Source: Mycobacterium nebraskense
GTDB lineage: Bacteria; Actinomycetota; Actinomycetes; Mycobacteriales; Mycobacteriaceae
DNA length: 64,000 nucleotides
Direction: 5' to 3'
Assembly (NCBI RefSeq): GCF_002102255.1
Contig: NZ_LQPH01000066.1
Span: 202,758-266,757, forward strand
The notes beneath the pieces were generated by a model, which saw only the letters and a list, made by a program, of their open reading frames with translations, was not told the origin of the DNA and did no database searches. Positions 36,511-45,072 of this stretch are shown here, piece after piece (within the stretch, counting starts at the first letter, position 1; the number at the start of each line of letters is the position of its first letter). Made by a program: the position numbers and the translations under genes.

Positions 36511-37605
36511 TCAGTACACGCCTTCGATGACGGTCTCGCCCTCGAAGGTGGAGACCGGCCGCACCGCACTGACCGAATCGCTGAGCTCGCCCGCCGGCCC
36601 GGGCATCCTGACCGCCAGATCGCGCTCCAGGTTGTTCGGGATGAACATGCCCTTGCTGATGTGGTTCATCACCACCTGGCCGGTCTGCCCGTAGGGCACC
36701 CGTTCTCCCGTGTGAGGGTCGACCACCCAGAACACCACGTACGGTGTCCGCGGGTCGAACACGAACGCGTCGCCGTCGGCCGTTCGGGTAACCGCTTGCG
36801 AAAGCACCATCGTGCTGCCGAAGGCCATGGTGATCGTGGTGTCCGGAAAGATGCCGCGGAGCAGGTCGAGGGTGTCGGCGTCCACGTGCGCACCGCTGAG
36901 CAACAGGTAGCGGATCTTGTCGTTCAGCAGATCGACCACCCGGTCGTCCCGGGCCATGGCCTCGAGCAGCGGCGGAGTGGTGTGCAGGTTGGCGACGTTC
37001 TGGGTCCGCAGCACGAACACGGCCTGTTCGACGACATGGTCGACGTAGGCGGCGACTTCGGAAGCCGCGCCGCGGGCGGCGATCTTCTTGACCCAGCGGG
37101 GATCGATGTCGATCGCGTGAAAGACGGCACCGAGCCGATCGGAGACCAGCCGCGAGAAGTAGCCGACGCCGTGCGGCCCACTCGGCATCAGGCAGAGGAA
37201 GCCCTGGCCTCGGCGGAACCCGCCGGTGGCGAAGTCCTCGGTCTGCCACCGGACCACCTGCGCCACCCAATCCGGCAGCTGCACAGTCCGTTTCGGTGCG
37301 CCGGTGGTGCCGCCGGATTCGAATATCTGGGGCACCGGCGGCGGTTGACCGTAACCGCGCGGGATGAGGTCCTCCACCGGCACGCCGCGTAATTCGTTGA
37401 CGAGGTTAGGAAAGAGTCGCAGATCGGCGAAGGTGTTGACGTCGGTCATCGGGTTGAAGTCCAACGTCGCGGCGGTCCCCAACCAGAACGCGGAACCGGT
37501 GTCTTCGCCGAAGTGCCAGGCGATCGCCGCGCGGAGATAGGCCTCGGGATCCTCGACCGGTTCCGATCTCGGAACGTCCAACAACGAGAAGTCGATATCG
37601 GCCAT
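36511..37605 (-). CDS. LuxE/PaaK-like acyl-adenylating synthetase
   Basis: It is 364 residues from ATG 37605. It carries the short adenylation motif ESGGTTGAPKRTV (96-108) typical of LuxE, then LMPSGPHGVGYF, LLLSGAHVDADTL, FGSTMVLSQ and a terminal GQTGQVVMNHISKGMFIPNN. LuxE proteins activate a fatty acid as acyl-AMP and hand it to LuxC. The two-nucleotide gap to the LuxC-like gene and the matching families make a fatty-acid reductase pair the best reading. Relatives are also annotated as phenazine biosynthesis proteins, so another carboxylic acid substrate is possible. Confidence 0.78.
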   Translation of the reverse strand: MADIDFSLLDVPRSEPVEDPEAYLRAAIAWHFGEDTGSAFWLGTAATLDFNPMTDVNTFADLRLFPNLVNELRGVPVEDLIPRGYGQPPPVPQIFESGGTTGAPKRTVQLPDWVAQVVRWQTEDFATGGFRRGQGFLCLMPSGPHGVGYFSRLVSDRLGAVFHAIDIDPRWVKKIAARGAASEVAAYVDHVVEQAVFVLRTQNVANLHTTPPLLEAMARDDRVVDLLNDKIRYLLLSGAHVDADTLDLLRGIFPDTTITMAFGSTMVLSQAVTRTADGDAFVFDPRTPYVVFWVVDPHTGERVPYGQTGQVVMNHISKGMFIPNNLERDLAVRMPGPAGELSDSVSAVRPVSTFEGETVIEGVY

Positions 37606-37730
37606 GTCGTCGATCCTGGCCCATCGTTACCGGCTCGCCAAGCACCTGGGCGCCTGATGCCGTCGTATTCGCCTACTTCGCAGACAATTTCGGCTCTGTG
37701 TACCCGCTGTTCACCTTCGTGAGCAGCCGG

Positions 37731-38705
37731 CTAGCGGGGGTGGTTGTGCAGCCGGCGCGGGTCGACGCCGGAACGCCGCCACGCCTCGGCCGCCCAGGGG
37801 GTGTAGATCGCTCCGACGGGCAACCGGTTGATCAGCGGATTGAGCGCGCGCATGACGGCGGCGAACCGCTGAAATCGCTTCTCCTTCTTCGTATTCCACT
37901 TGAGATCGCAGACCTCGCGCATTTGCGGCGGCATGGTCCCGACCAAGACCAGGCGGGTGTAGGCGTTCAGCGGCGCGGACAACACTCTCCAGACCGGGCC
38001 CGGAATCCAGCGTGGGCCCGGTATGCCCTTCCTGATGTAGCCGGTCCCATACAAGACGGTTTTATGCGGCACGAACCGCTCGAGCATCTCGTCCCAGTAG
38101 GCGAGGAACTCGTCGTAGGTCTGTGGCTGGCCGCGGTCGCTGACCCCGTAGAGGCTGTACCACACCTTGCCCTCGTTGAAGATCCGTTCCTTCTCCGCAT
38201 GGGACAGCCGGCGGATGAACGTGTCGGTGTTGTAGATGACCTGGTCGACGAAGCTGGCGTGCGCCCAGTAGAAAAGCTCCGGATTCAGCGCGTGATACCT
38301 CGAGCCGTCACTGATGGTGCCCTTGATCGACTTGTGGAAATCCCGCACCTTGCGGCCCCACTCGCGCGGTTCGTCGGAGTAGACGGTCTTCATCAGCGGC
38401 GGCGCGGTCCGCTTGGCCCGCCCCAACGTGTCGCTGAAGACCACCGAGTGGTCGAGCACGCCCTGGGCGAGCTGCTCGACGCAGTTCTCGACGCCGGCGG
38501 TGCGCTGGAACCCGAAGAACTGGGTGCGGTTGTCCCCGTAGAACTTCCAGATCAACGACTCGGGACCCAGCCGCGGGAAGTCGTCGGCGTCGTCAGCGAG
38601 TCGGTCGACCGGCATGGGCAACGCCTCCCGAACACCGGTGTCGAAGCGGAATCCGGCCTTGGATCGGGCAGGGGCGGCGGTCAACTCGTCGTTGTGGGCC
38701 GTCAT
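37731..38705 (-). CDS. MpaB/rubber-oxygenase family (DUF2236) protein
   Basis: It is 324 residues from ATG 38705 with GGGAGGGGA just upstream. Family hallmarks are LGPESLIWKFYGDNRTQFFGFQ, FHKSIKG and YHALNPELFYWAHASFVDQVIYN, whose histidines correspond to haem or metal ligands in rubber oxygenase and MpaB. The family performs oxidative cleavage or hydroxylation of hydrophobic lipids. It is divergent from a TetR gene with a perfect 9-bp inverted repeat 46 bp upstream of its start. It is 125 nt upstream of the LuxE-like gene on the same strand and may be cotranscribed with the pair. Confidence 0.85.
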   Translation of the reverse strand: MTAHNDELTAAPARSKAGFRFDTGVREALPMPVDRLADDADDFPRLGPESLIWKFYGDNRTQFFGFQRTAGVENCVEQLAQGVLDHSVVFSDTLGRAKRTAPPLMKTVYSDEPREWGRKVRDFHKSIKGTISDGSRYHALNPELFYWAHASFVDQVIYNTDTFIRRLSHAEKERIFNEGKVWYSLYGVSDRGQPQTYDEFLAYWDEMLERFVPHKTVLYGTGYIRKGIPGPRWIPGPVWRVLSAPLNAYTRLVLVGTMPPQMREVCDLKWNTKKEKRFQRFAAVMRALNPLINRLPVGAIYTPWAAEAWRRSGVDPRRLHNHPR

Positions 38706-38750
38706 GCTCCCCTCCCTGCGGCTCGAACCATGGACGTCCTTGCGAATCAA

Positions 38751-38776
38751 TGACACAAAACCGTATCTTTGTGTCA
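38751..38776. promoter_or_regulatory. TetR operator: perfect inverted repeat TGACACAAA-N8-TTTGTGTCA
   Basis: Two perfect 9-bp arms with an 8-bp spacer lie between the MpaB-family gene (46 bp away) and the TetR gene (78 bp away). Size and symmetry fit a TetR dimer site. Confidence 0.75.
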
Positions 38777-38853
38777 GCGTAGCAACCGGTCCAGGGCATC
38801 GCATATCCGGGGTCGGCGGCTTCCCCACGGCGGGTCATTCGAGGAGTTGAACG

Positions 38854-39453
38854 ATGCGGACAGCCACACAACCCGGCACCGCCGCAGCGGAGTCGCTCAC
38901 CGACCTCGACCGCACCATCCTGGACACCGCGCGCGCCGTGTTCGAGACCTACGGCGTGCGCCGGGCCAACATCGAGGACGTCGCCGCCCGCGCCGGCGTC
39001 AGCCGCAGCACGGTATACCGGCGCTTTCCGACCAAGGACGACCTGTTCGCGCACGTGGTGCGGCGCGAGGCCGAATTGTTCTTCACCACGCTGGACCGGG
39101 CCACCACCGGCTGCGACCCGCAACAGGCCGTAGTCGAGGCGTTCGCGCTCGGGGTGCGCCTGGTCCAGGATTCGCCGCTGTACTCGCGGATCGCCGACAG
39201 CGAACCCGAGCTGCTCGGCATGTTCTCCCGCTCGCACGTCTTCCCGATTCGCCAGTTCGCCGCCGGGATCGCCCACACGCTGCGCCGGTGCGGGGCCGAC
39301 GTTCCCGGGCCCGATCTGGACAACATCGCCGACATCCTGCTTCGCGTTGCCCTGGGCATCATCGTCTTTCCCACCGACCGACTCGACACGTCGGATCCCG
39401 CGGCCGTCCGCGAGTACGCGGCCCGCTATCTGGTCCCGATCATCGGCCGTTGA
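38854..39453 (+). CDS. TetR-family regulator of the MpaB/LuxE/LuxC genes
   Basis: It is 199 residues. The helix-turn-helix reads ILDTARAVFETYGVRRANIEDVAARAGVSRSTVYRRFPTKDDL (about 26-69). The C-terminal ligand domain is helical, and AGIAHTLRRCGADVPG is a usual TetR surface. It is divergent from the MpaB-family gene, with the perfect operator between them, so autorepression and control of that gene are likely. A hydrophobic acyl or aldehyde ligand would fit the neighbours but is not shown by sequence. Confidence 0.92.
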   Translation: MRTATQPGTAAAESLTDLDRTILDTARAVFETYGVRRANIEDVAARAGVSRSTVYRRFPTKDDLFAHVVRREAELFFTTLDRATTGCDPQQAVVEAFALGVRLVQDSPLYSRIADSEPELLGMFSRSHVFPIRQFAAGIAHTLRRCGADVPGPDLDNIADILLRVALGIIVFPTDRLDTSDPAAVREYAARYLVPIIGR

Positions 39454-39493
39454 CCGGTTCCGGTGTGTCGGTGACCTGCACTAGCCTGAATGT

Positions 39494-40870
39494 GTGGCTG
39501 GGAGTTCTGCGGCTCCGCGGACCCGGTACGCCACGTGCGGCGAGATCGACATCGCCTACCAGGTCTTCGGCGATGGCCCGATCGACCTGCTCGTGCTGCC
39601 GGGCCCGTTAATCCCGATCGACTGCGTCGACCTCGAGCCGTCGATGTACCGCTTTCATCGCCGGCTGGCGTCGTTCTGCCGGGTGATCCGGTTCGACCAG
39701 CGCGGCATCGGCCTGTCGTCGCGGGTTCCCTCGCTGGACATGATCGGGCCGGAATCGTGGGCGCAGGATGCGATCGCGGTCATGAACGCGGTGCAATGCG
39801 AGCGAGCGACGATCTTCGCCCCGGGTTTCACATCGCTGGCCGGTGTCGTTCTCGCAACCGACCATTCCGACCGGGTGACCAGCCTGGTGATAGCGAACGG
39901 TGCGGCACGCACGCTGCGTGGTCCCGATTACCCCATCGGCACCGGGCTCGACGATGCTGACCGCTTCACGACGATCGGGATGGAACCGGATGCCGTCGAG
40001 CAGGGGTTCGACATGCTCGGCCTCATCGCGCCCTCCGTGGCGGGCGACGCCGCGTTCCGCTCGTGGTGGGACATGGCCGGCAACCGGGCCGCGTCCCCCA
40101 GCATGGCCCGCGCGTTCATCAACAAGATCAGGGAGAGCGACGTGCGCGACCGGCTCCATCGCGTCGCCGTCCCGACGCTGATCCTGCATCGCGACAACCC
40201 AGCCTTCAGCCCCGTCGGGCACGCGCACTACCTAGCCGAACACATCCCCGGATCGCGCCTCGTCCAGTGCCCGGGCGAGGACGCCCTGTATTGGGTCGGC
40301 GACACCGCCCCCGTCCTCGACGAGATCGAAGAATTCATCACCGGCGTGCGCGGCGGCTCCGACGCCGAGCGCCTGCTCACCACCATCGTGTTCACCGACA
40401 TCGTCGGCTCCACCGAGCGGGCCGCGCTGCTCGGCGATCACCGCTGGCGCGACCTGCTCGACAACCACGACACCCTGGTGCGCCACGAGCTGCAGCGGTT
40501 CGCCGGGCGTGAAGTCAACACGGCCGGAGACGGATTCGTCGCGACATTCAGCAGCCCGAGCGCCGCGATCGCCTGTGCCGACGCCATCGTCGACGCGGTC
40601 CGCGTGCTGGGCATCGAGGTGCGGGTGGGCATTCACGCGGGCGAAGTGGAGGTGCGCGGCAAGGACGTCGCCGGCATGGCCGTACACATCGGCGCGCGGG
40701 TGGCGGCGCTCGCCGGGCCCGGCGAAGTGCTGGTGTCCTCCACGCTGCGCGACATCGTCACCGGGTCGCGGCACCGCTTCGGCGACCGCGGCGAGGCCGC
40801 GCTCAAGGGGGTGCCCGGCCAGTGGCGGCTGTACTCCCTGGAGCGCGAACACGCGGTCGTCAGGCGGTGA
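39494..40870 (+). CDS. alpha/beta-hydrolase fused to class III adenylyl cyclase (LipJ/Rv1900c-like)
   Basis: It is 458 residues from GTG 39494. Residues 1-280 form an alpha/beta-hydrolase fold, but the nucleophile elbow reads APGFTSLAG, not GxSxG, and the late histidine position reads PGEDALYW, so the hydrolase looks inactive. The cyclase domain (295-450) has metal ligands Asp302 (FTDIVGST) and Asp346 (TAGDGF), and Arg in [10 protein letters not shown]. The substrate-specifying Lys is Asn342 ([10 protein letters not shown]), as I recall for M. tuberculosis Rv1900c. It makes cAMP, presumably gated by a ligand bound in the hydrolase fold. The gene is monocistronic. Confidence 0.9.
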   Translation: MAGSSAAPRTRYATCGEIDIAYQVFGDGPIDLLVLPGPLIPIDCVDLEPSMYRFHRRLASFCRVIRFDQRGIGLSSRVPSLDMIGPESWAQDAIAVMNAVQCERATIFAPGFTSLAGVVLATDHSDRVTSLVIANGAARTLRGPDYPIGTGLDDADRFTTIGMEPDAVEQGFDMLGLIAPSVAGDAAFRSWWDMAGNRAASPSMARAFINKIRESDVRDRLHRVAVPTLILHRDNPAFSPVGHAHYLAEHIPGSRLVQCPGEDALYWVGDTAPVLDEIEEFITGVRGGSDAERLLTTIVFTDIVGSTERAALLGDHRWRDLLDNHDTLVRHELQRFAGREVNTAGDGFVATFSSPSAAIACADAIVDAVRVLGIEVRVGIHAGEVEVRGKDVAGMAVHIGARVAALAGPGEVLVSSTLRDIVTGSRHRFGDRGEAALKGVPGQWRLYSLEREHAVVRR

Positions 40871-40980
40871 CCAAGCGCGGCTCGGCGTAGGCTGCCATCG
40901 GGGGCCCCAAGGGACGCGGGCTTCCGGCTTTTCGGTCGAGTTCCGGCGCACAGCTTGGTTTTTCACTCGAAGGAGTACGC

Positions 40981-41727
40981 ATGACTGACGTGCACACCTC
41001 GCTGCCTCCCGCGCTGCGGCGAGCGCTGGAGCTGCTGGCCGATCCGCCGGCCGATCCCGACGTGAGCAAGGGTTATCTCGATCTGCTCGGCGGTGGACCC
41101 GCCGAGGGTGATGGCGTGGCGAAAAACACCGGGCCGATCCAGGCGGCCTGGGCATCACCGATCGGGTCGATGCTCTACGACAACGCTCAAGCCCTCTCGC
41201 GGCGGCTGATCGCCGCGTGGCAGACACCCCTGGAGTGGTTGAACATCCCGCCCGGCGGCATCGCGTTGGACGTCGGTTGCGGCCCGGGTAACGTCACCGC
41301 GTCCCTGGCGCGCGCGGCCGGCCCGGGCGGCCTGGCCCTGGGGATCGACATCTCCGAGCCCATGCTCGCGCGCGCCGTCCGCAACGAAGCGGGGCCGCAG
41401 GTCGGCTTCATCAAGGCGGACGCGCAACGACTTCCGCTGCGCGACGATACGGTGGACGCCGTTGTCTCGACGGCCGTGTTGCAGCTGGTTCCCAATCCGG
41501 CCGAGGCCCTTGGCGAGATGGCACGGGTGCTGCGACCGGGCGGCCGGCTGGCCGTCATGGTGCCCACCGTCGGTCCGGCCGCCCGGTTCTTTCAGAAGCT
41601 GCCGAACGTCGGGGCGCATGTCTTCGACGACGACGAGATCGGCGACATTCTGGAAGACCAGGGATTCGTCAGCGTGCGGGTGAAGAACTACGGCACGGTT
41701 CAGTGGGTGCGCGGCAAGAACGGCTGA
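40981..41727 (+). CDS. class I SAM-dependent methyltransferase
   Basis: It is 248 residues from ATG 40981 with GAAGGAG upstream. Motif I is ALDVGCGPGNVTASLARAAG, then GIDISEPMLARA, the DAQRLPL motif II region and VLRPGGRLAVMVP. It is a methyltransferase_11 fold; the about 85-residue N-terminal extension with QAAWASPIGSMLYDNAQALSRR is typical of mycobacterial lipid or quinone-type methyltransferases. The substrate is unknown. It converges on the SDR/SRPBCC pair. Confidence 0.9.
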   Translation: MTDVHTSLPPALRRALELLADPPADPDVSKGYLDLLGGGPAEGDGVAKNTGPIQAAWASPIGSMLYDNAQALSRRLIAAWQTPLEWLNIPPGGIALDVGCGPGNVTASLARAAGPGGLALGIDISEPMLARAVRNEAGPQVGFIKADAQRLPLRDDTVDAVVSTAVLQLVPNPAEALGEMARVLRPGGRLAVMVPTVGPAARFFQKLPNVGAHVFDDDEIGDILEDQGFVSVRVKNYGTVQWVRGKNG

Positions 41728-41739
41728 GTCTGTCGCGTT

Positions 41740-42546
41740 TCACTGCCTTTTGAGAGCTGGGTGGCCGCGCGTCAGCAGCGGCAACAGCAGCTCGGGGGGC
41801 GAGACCCGGAACAAGGCCCCCGCCACGCGGTTCACCCGACCGGGAATGACGACGGCCTTGCCGGCCGCGAGCCCGTCGATTCCGGCCTGCGCCACCTTGT
41901 CGGCGGGGACCCACATCACGCGCGGCAGGGCGGCCTCGGCTTCCTCTTTGGAGAAACCGGCCGCCTCACCGAATCCGGTGTCCACCGGTCCCGGGCACAG
42001 CGCGGTCGCGCTGACGCCGGTGCCGCGCAGTTCACCGCGCAGGCTGTACGTGTAGGACAACACGAACGCCTTGGCGGCTCCGTACGCCGCTTGGCCGGGT
42101 AGCGGGCCGAACCCGGCCAGCGACGCCACGTTCAGGATGGCCCCCCGATGGCGGTCCACCATGCCCGGCAGGAACCGGCTGCACAGGTCCACCACGGCCG
42201 CCACGTCGACCTCGACCAGGTTGACCTCTTGTTCGGGAACGGATTTCGCTACGAGCCCGAGTGTCGAGAAGCCAGCGTTGTTGACGAGGATGTCGGGCAT
42301 CAGCCCGAGGGCCGCGACGCGGTCGGGCAGGGCCGCCCGCTCGGTCCGCTCGGACAGGTCGGCCGGTAGCGGATGCGCTTGCTCGCCCAGCCGACCGGCG
42401 AGCGCTTCCAGGCGGTCCGCACTGCGGGCGACCAGCACCACGTGGTAGCCGAGCCGGCCGAGGATCCCGGCGAACTGTTCGCCGATGCCCGATGAAGCGC
42501 CCGTGATGATGGCCGCCCGACCGTCGCCTGGTGGTGGAAGGGCCAT
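41740..42546 (-). CDS. short-chain dehydrogenase (DltE-like)
   Basis: It is 268 residues from ATG 42546, one base after the stop of the SRPBCC gene. [14 protein letters not shown] and ASLAGFGPLPGQAAYGAAKAF are intact. The C-terminal segment RVNRVAGALFRVSPPELLLPLL is hydrophobic and belongs to the SDR subgroup acting on lipophilic substrates. The coupled SRPBCC protein might carry the ligand. Confidence 0.9.
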   Translation of the reverse strand: MALPPPGDGRAAIITGASSGIGEQFAGILGRLGYHVVLVARSADRLEALAGRLGEQAHPLPADLSERTERAALPDRVAALGLMPDILVNNAGFSTLGLVAKSVPEQEVNLVEVDVAAVVDLCSRFLPGMVDRHRGAILNVASLAGFGPLPGQAAYGAAKAFVLSYTYSLRGELRGTGVSATALCPGPVDTGFGEAAGFSKEEAEAALPRVMWVPADKVAQAGIDGLAAGKAVVIPGRVNRVAGALFRVSPPELLLPLLTRGHPALKRQ

Positions 42547-42547
42547 C

Positions 42548-43021
42548 TCAGCCTTGACCTCCCGCGTCGGGGGCCTGCGCGACCACGGCGAGCCGGTCCA
42601 TGGACTCACGCAACATGTCCGGCGTCGTCGCACGGGCCCGCTCGAGGCGGCTGGCGTCGGCAAGTGCCGACCAATCGTAGGTGTGGGTCACCGTGGTGAG
42701 TTCGGCGTTCACCGGGCTGAGCTCCCAGCGCCACAGGTGACCGGGCGGCTGCTTCCTGGGTTCCGCTGGGCACCAGGCGATTTTGCTGCCTTCGACGAAC
42801 TCCACGACGTGGTTCTCCCGCACCGCACCATTCGTCAGGGTCGTCTTGAACACGTCGCCGACCGCGCGGACTCGTTGCCCCGGAGCGGACGAGGCGAGGT
42901 TGCCGTTGCCGTCCCAGCTGGGCTGGCGGGAGGGATCGGCGATCAGTTCGAAAATCCGCGCCGCATTGGCCGCGATGGCGCGCGTGGCGCTGACGACGCG
43001 TTCGGCTTCCATGTCGGACAT
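42548..43021 (-). CDS. SRPBCC-fold protein
   Basis: It is 157 residues from ATG 43021; ATG 43012 is also possible. It has the usual N-terminal strand and helix (RVVSATRAIAANAARIFELIADPSRQPSWDGNG), a central GDVFKTTL strand and the C-terminal helix RARATTPDMLRESMDRL. This is the polyketide_cyclase_2 type of SRPBCC, probably a binding protein for a hydrophobic ligand. It is cotranscribed with the SDR that starts 1 nt after its stop. Confidence 0.8.
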   Translation of the reverse strand: MSDMEAERVVSATRAIAANAARIFELIADPSRQPSWDGNGNLASSAPGQRVRAVGDVFKTTLTNGAVRENHVVEFVEGSKIAWCPAEPRKQPPGHLWRWELSPVNAELTTVTHTYDWSALADASRLERARATTPDMLRESMDRLAVVAQAPDAGGQG

Positions 43022-43059
43022 GTCGCTATCCAAACACGCCGACCGTTGGCACGGGCGCT

Positions 43060-43215
43060 GTGTTTGGGACCTTCGGCCGAACCATTGGGGACCTTCGACA
43101 GTCGAAGCGCCGGCCGGCGGGGTGCGACCGTGGTGGATGCCGGGGCAACCTGGTGGTCTGCCCGAAGTGCAGCAAGCCCATTTTTGGGCGAGGCCATCCG
43201 CAAGGGCCTGATTGA
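43060..43215 (+). CDS. candidate 51-residue zinc-ribbon-like small protein
   Basis: A plus-strand frame from GTG 43060 to TGA 43215 encodes a basic linker (DLRQSKRRPAG) followed by CDRGGCRGNLVVCPKC (Cys22, 27, 34, 37), i.e. Cys-x4-Cys-x6-Cys-x2-Cys, a plausible zinc-binding knuckle pair. It sits in the 250-nt gap between divergent and same-strand neighbours, starting 38 nt from the SRPBCC start. No clear ribosome-binding site was seen, and third-position GC is about 70%, lower than most genes here. It could be a real small gene or a remnant of one. Confidence 0.35.
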   Translation: MFGTFGRTIGDLRQSKRRPAGCDRGGCRGNLVVCPKCSKPIFGRGHPQGPD

Positions 43216-43272
43216 CCCACCGTCGCAAGACGGGGATCTGCCTTCGGGCAGACCTTCATGCGTCCAGGCGGC

Positions 43273-43968
43273 TCACCCCATCCGCGGCAGCGCCTCGACC
43301 GGACCGGAGAGCCCCGCCTTGACGTAGCGGGTGTCGTCGTCGGCCAGCACCTCGGTGTCGTCGCGTTCGATGCCGTCGACGATCGCGCGCGCCACCTGGC
43401 GTGGGTCGTTCTTGGGGGCGTCGAAGCCGGAGGTCATCTCGGTGTCGGTGAAGCTGAGGTGCGCGGCGACGACCAGCGTGCCCTGCTTCTCGAGTTCGAT
43501 CCGCAGCGAGTTCGTCGCCGACCACAGTGCCGCCTTGGAGTCTCCGTACCCACCGGACCCCGGCATCCACGACAAGATCGAGGCAATGTCGACCAGGGCT
43601 CCGCCACCGTTACCGGCCAGGATCGGCGCGAACGCCTTTGCGACCCGAAGCGCACCGAAGTAGTTGGTCTCGAACACGGCGCGCACTTCCTCGATCTCGC
43701 TCTCGAGCAGCTTCCGCGCGCCGAGGACGCCCGCATTGTTGATGACGATGTCGGCGTCCTGGGCCGCAACAGTCAGGGCAGCAACAGATTCCGGCTCGGT
43801 GACGTCCAACTCGACACTGACCACGCGGGGGTCCGCACTGGGTTTGGGTGCCCGCGCCGTGGCGTACACCTTGGCCGCTCCCCGCTCCAACAACTCCTCC
43901 ACGATGGCCTTGCCGAGCCCGCGCTGTCCGCCGGTAACCACGACCGTCGACCCTTTGATGTTCACCAT
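43273..43968 (-). CDS. short-chain dehydrogenase divergent from a CGNR regulator
   Basis: It is 231 residues from ATG 43968 with GGAG 8 nt upstream. TGGQRGLG is the cofactor motif, INNAGVLG follows, and the active site is ASILSWMPGSGGYGDSKAA. It belongs to the short NAD(P)-binding SDR type with a charge cluster at the end (ERDDTEVLADDDTRYVK). It is monocistronic and divergent from the CGNR gene, which probably regulates it. Confidence 0.9.
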   Translation of the reverse strand: MVNIKGSTVVVTGGQRGLGKAIVEELLERGAAKVYATARAPKPSADPRVVSVELDVTEPESVAALTVAAQDADIVINNAGVLGARKLLESEIEEVRAVFETNYFGALRVAKAFAPILAGNGGGALVDIASILSWMPGSGGYGDSKAALWSATNSLRIELEKQGTLVVAAHLSFTDTEMTSGFDAPKNDPRQVARAIVDGIERDDTEVLADDDTRYVKAGLSGPVEALPRMG

Positions 43969-44054
43969 GATCCGCACTCCTGAACGTAGGTAAATCGATT
44001 TTGAATCTGTCACCGTAGTTGCCCGGTGTTGACATAGCCAAGTACGTTTTAGAT

Positions 44055-44654
44055 ATGTCTATTCCGTGGTCTGCGTCACAGCGGTACGGCGTCACCCCGG
44101 CGCCGGGGGGCCTCGGCCTGGTCCAGGATTTCCTCAACACGAGGGGAATCGCGGGATACGGCCCGGACCTGCTCGCCGACGCCGCGCTCGCCGCCGACTG
44201 GGTGGCGGGTGCGGTGCGGGCCTGGTCGGCCGCGCGCGGCGTGGACCTGGCACCGCCGAGGTTCGACGACGCGGACCTGGCCAAGCTGCGCGGCTTGCGA
44301 GCCAGGATTGATTCACTGGTGGCCGGCGAGGTAACGGGTGGACGAACCACCGTCCCGGCGTCGCTCGTGGTATCCGGGGCCGGTGAGGTCCGGCTGGAGC
44401 CCAGCGGCACCGGCTGGCGTTGGCTTGCCTCGGCGCTGTGGGCCGAGATTCTGCTCAGCCAGCACGCCGATACCTGGCGCCGTATCAAGCAGTGCCACAA
44501 TCACCGCTGCGGGTCGACGTTCTACGACCGCTCCAAGAACAACAGTGGGGTGTGGCACGACGTCAAGACGTGCGGCAACGCCGCCAACCTACGCGCTTCC
44601 CGGGCCCGCCGACGCGAACGACAGCGTGCGACGGGCTCACCGGTTTCGCCATAG
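44055..44654 (+). CDS. CGNR zinc-finger family regulator (altered motif)
   Basis: It is 199 residues from ATG 44055; an upstream start would add 12 residues. The N-terminal domain matches the ABATE-type stress domain (GLGLVQDFLNTRG, then ARIDSLVAGE). The C-terminal zinc finger reads QCHNHRCGSTFYDRSKNNSGVWHDVKTCGNAANLRASRARRR. The usual CGNR is CGNA, and the WC of the family is WH, so one zinc ligand would be His instead of Cys. Family members bind DNA through this finger. It is divergent from the SDR at 43273. Confidence 0.82.
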   Translation: MSIPWSASQRYGVTPAPGGLGLVQDFLNTRGIAGYGPDLLADAALAADWVAGAVRAWSAARGVDLAPPRFDDADLAKLRGLRARIDSLVAGEVTGGRTTVPASLVVSGAGEVRLEPSGTGWRWLASALWAEILLSQHADTWRRIKQCHNHRCGSTFYDRSKNNSGVWHDVKTCGNAANLRASRARRRERQRATGSPVSP

Positions 44655-45072
44655 TAGGCGATATCGGTAGTACAGGGCCCGCCGTCAGCAGCGCTCGACA
44701 CCCCTTTGCATGAGGGTCACGTTGGCGCGCGTACGGCGTGGCCCGCTTCTCAGTACCGCCTGTAACGCGTCACAGGCACGCGCCTTGATCGGCGTCACCA
44801 CATCGAGGTTGGTAGGGCTCTGGCTGATCCAAGACGGCAGTGTTGCCACGGTTTGATCCTTCGTCGGTTCGGCCGGTGCGCCGACTCATTGAATTCCACC
44901 GGGGCCGCTTTACGGCTGCGCCGCGCCGGGGTAAACGCCGCGAAAAGCCGCATTGTGGTGCGACGCACATCCGCCGGTGCGCCGACCGCTCGTCACGCTG
45001 TCGAGTGTGGGGGCTGTGGACGAATTCAAGGCGGTTCGCATACTTAGACCGCACACTCGGCGGGCTGGCCCG
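44655..45072. other. 418-nt intergenic region without a gene
   Basis: It lies between two converging genes (CGNR protein and SDR). Open frames here (for example about 80 codons on the plus strand from 44840) are Arg-rich and have no homology-like features. A weak GCGGT/ACCGC stem near 45033 could serve the SDR 3' end. Nothing else was recognised. Confidence 0.5.

Noticed and set aside
36509..37270. Upstream 254-codon extension of the LuxC-like gene
   Set aside because: It lies in another frame of the LuxE-like gene, is Arg/Pro/Gly-rich and lacks any motif.
40871..40980. CCAAGC/GCTTGG pair followed by a T-run as a terminator after the cyclase gene
   Set aside because: The arms are about 80 nt apart and only 6 bp long, so a stable terminator hairpin is unlikely.
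44029..44055. TTGACA -35 element and leaderless start for the CGNR gene
   Set aside because: TTGACA is present at 44029, but no -10 hexamer has acceptable spacing (8 or 15 bp), so no promoter is called.
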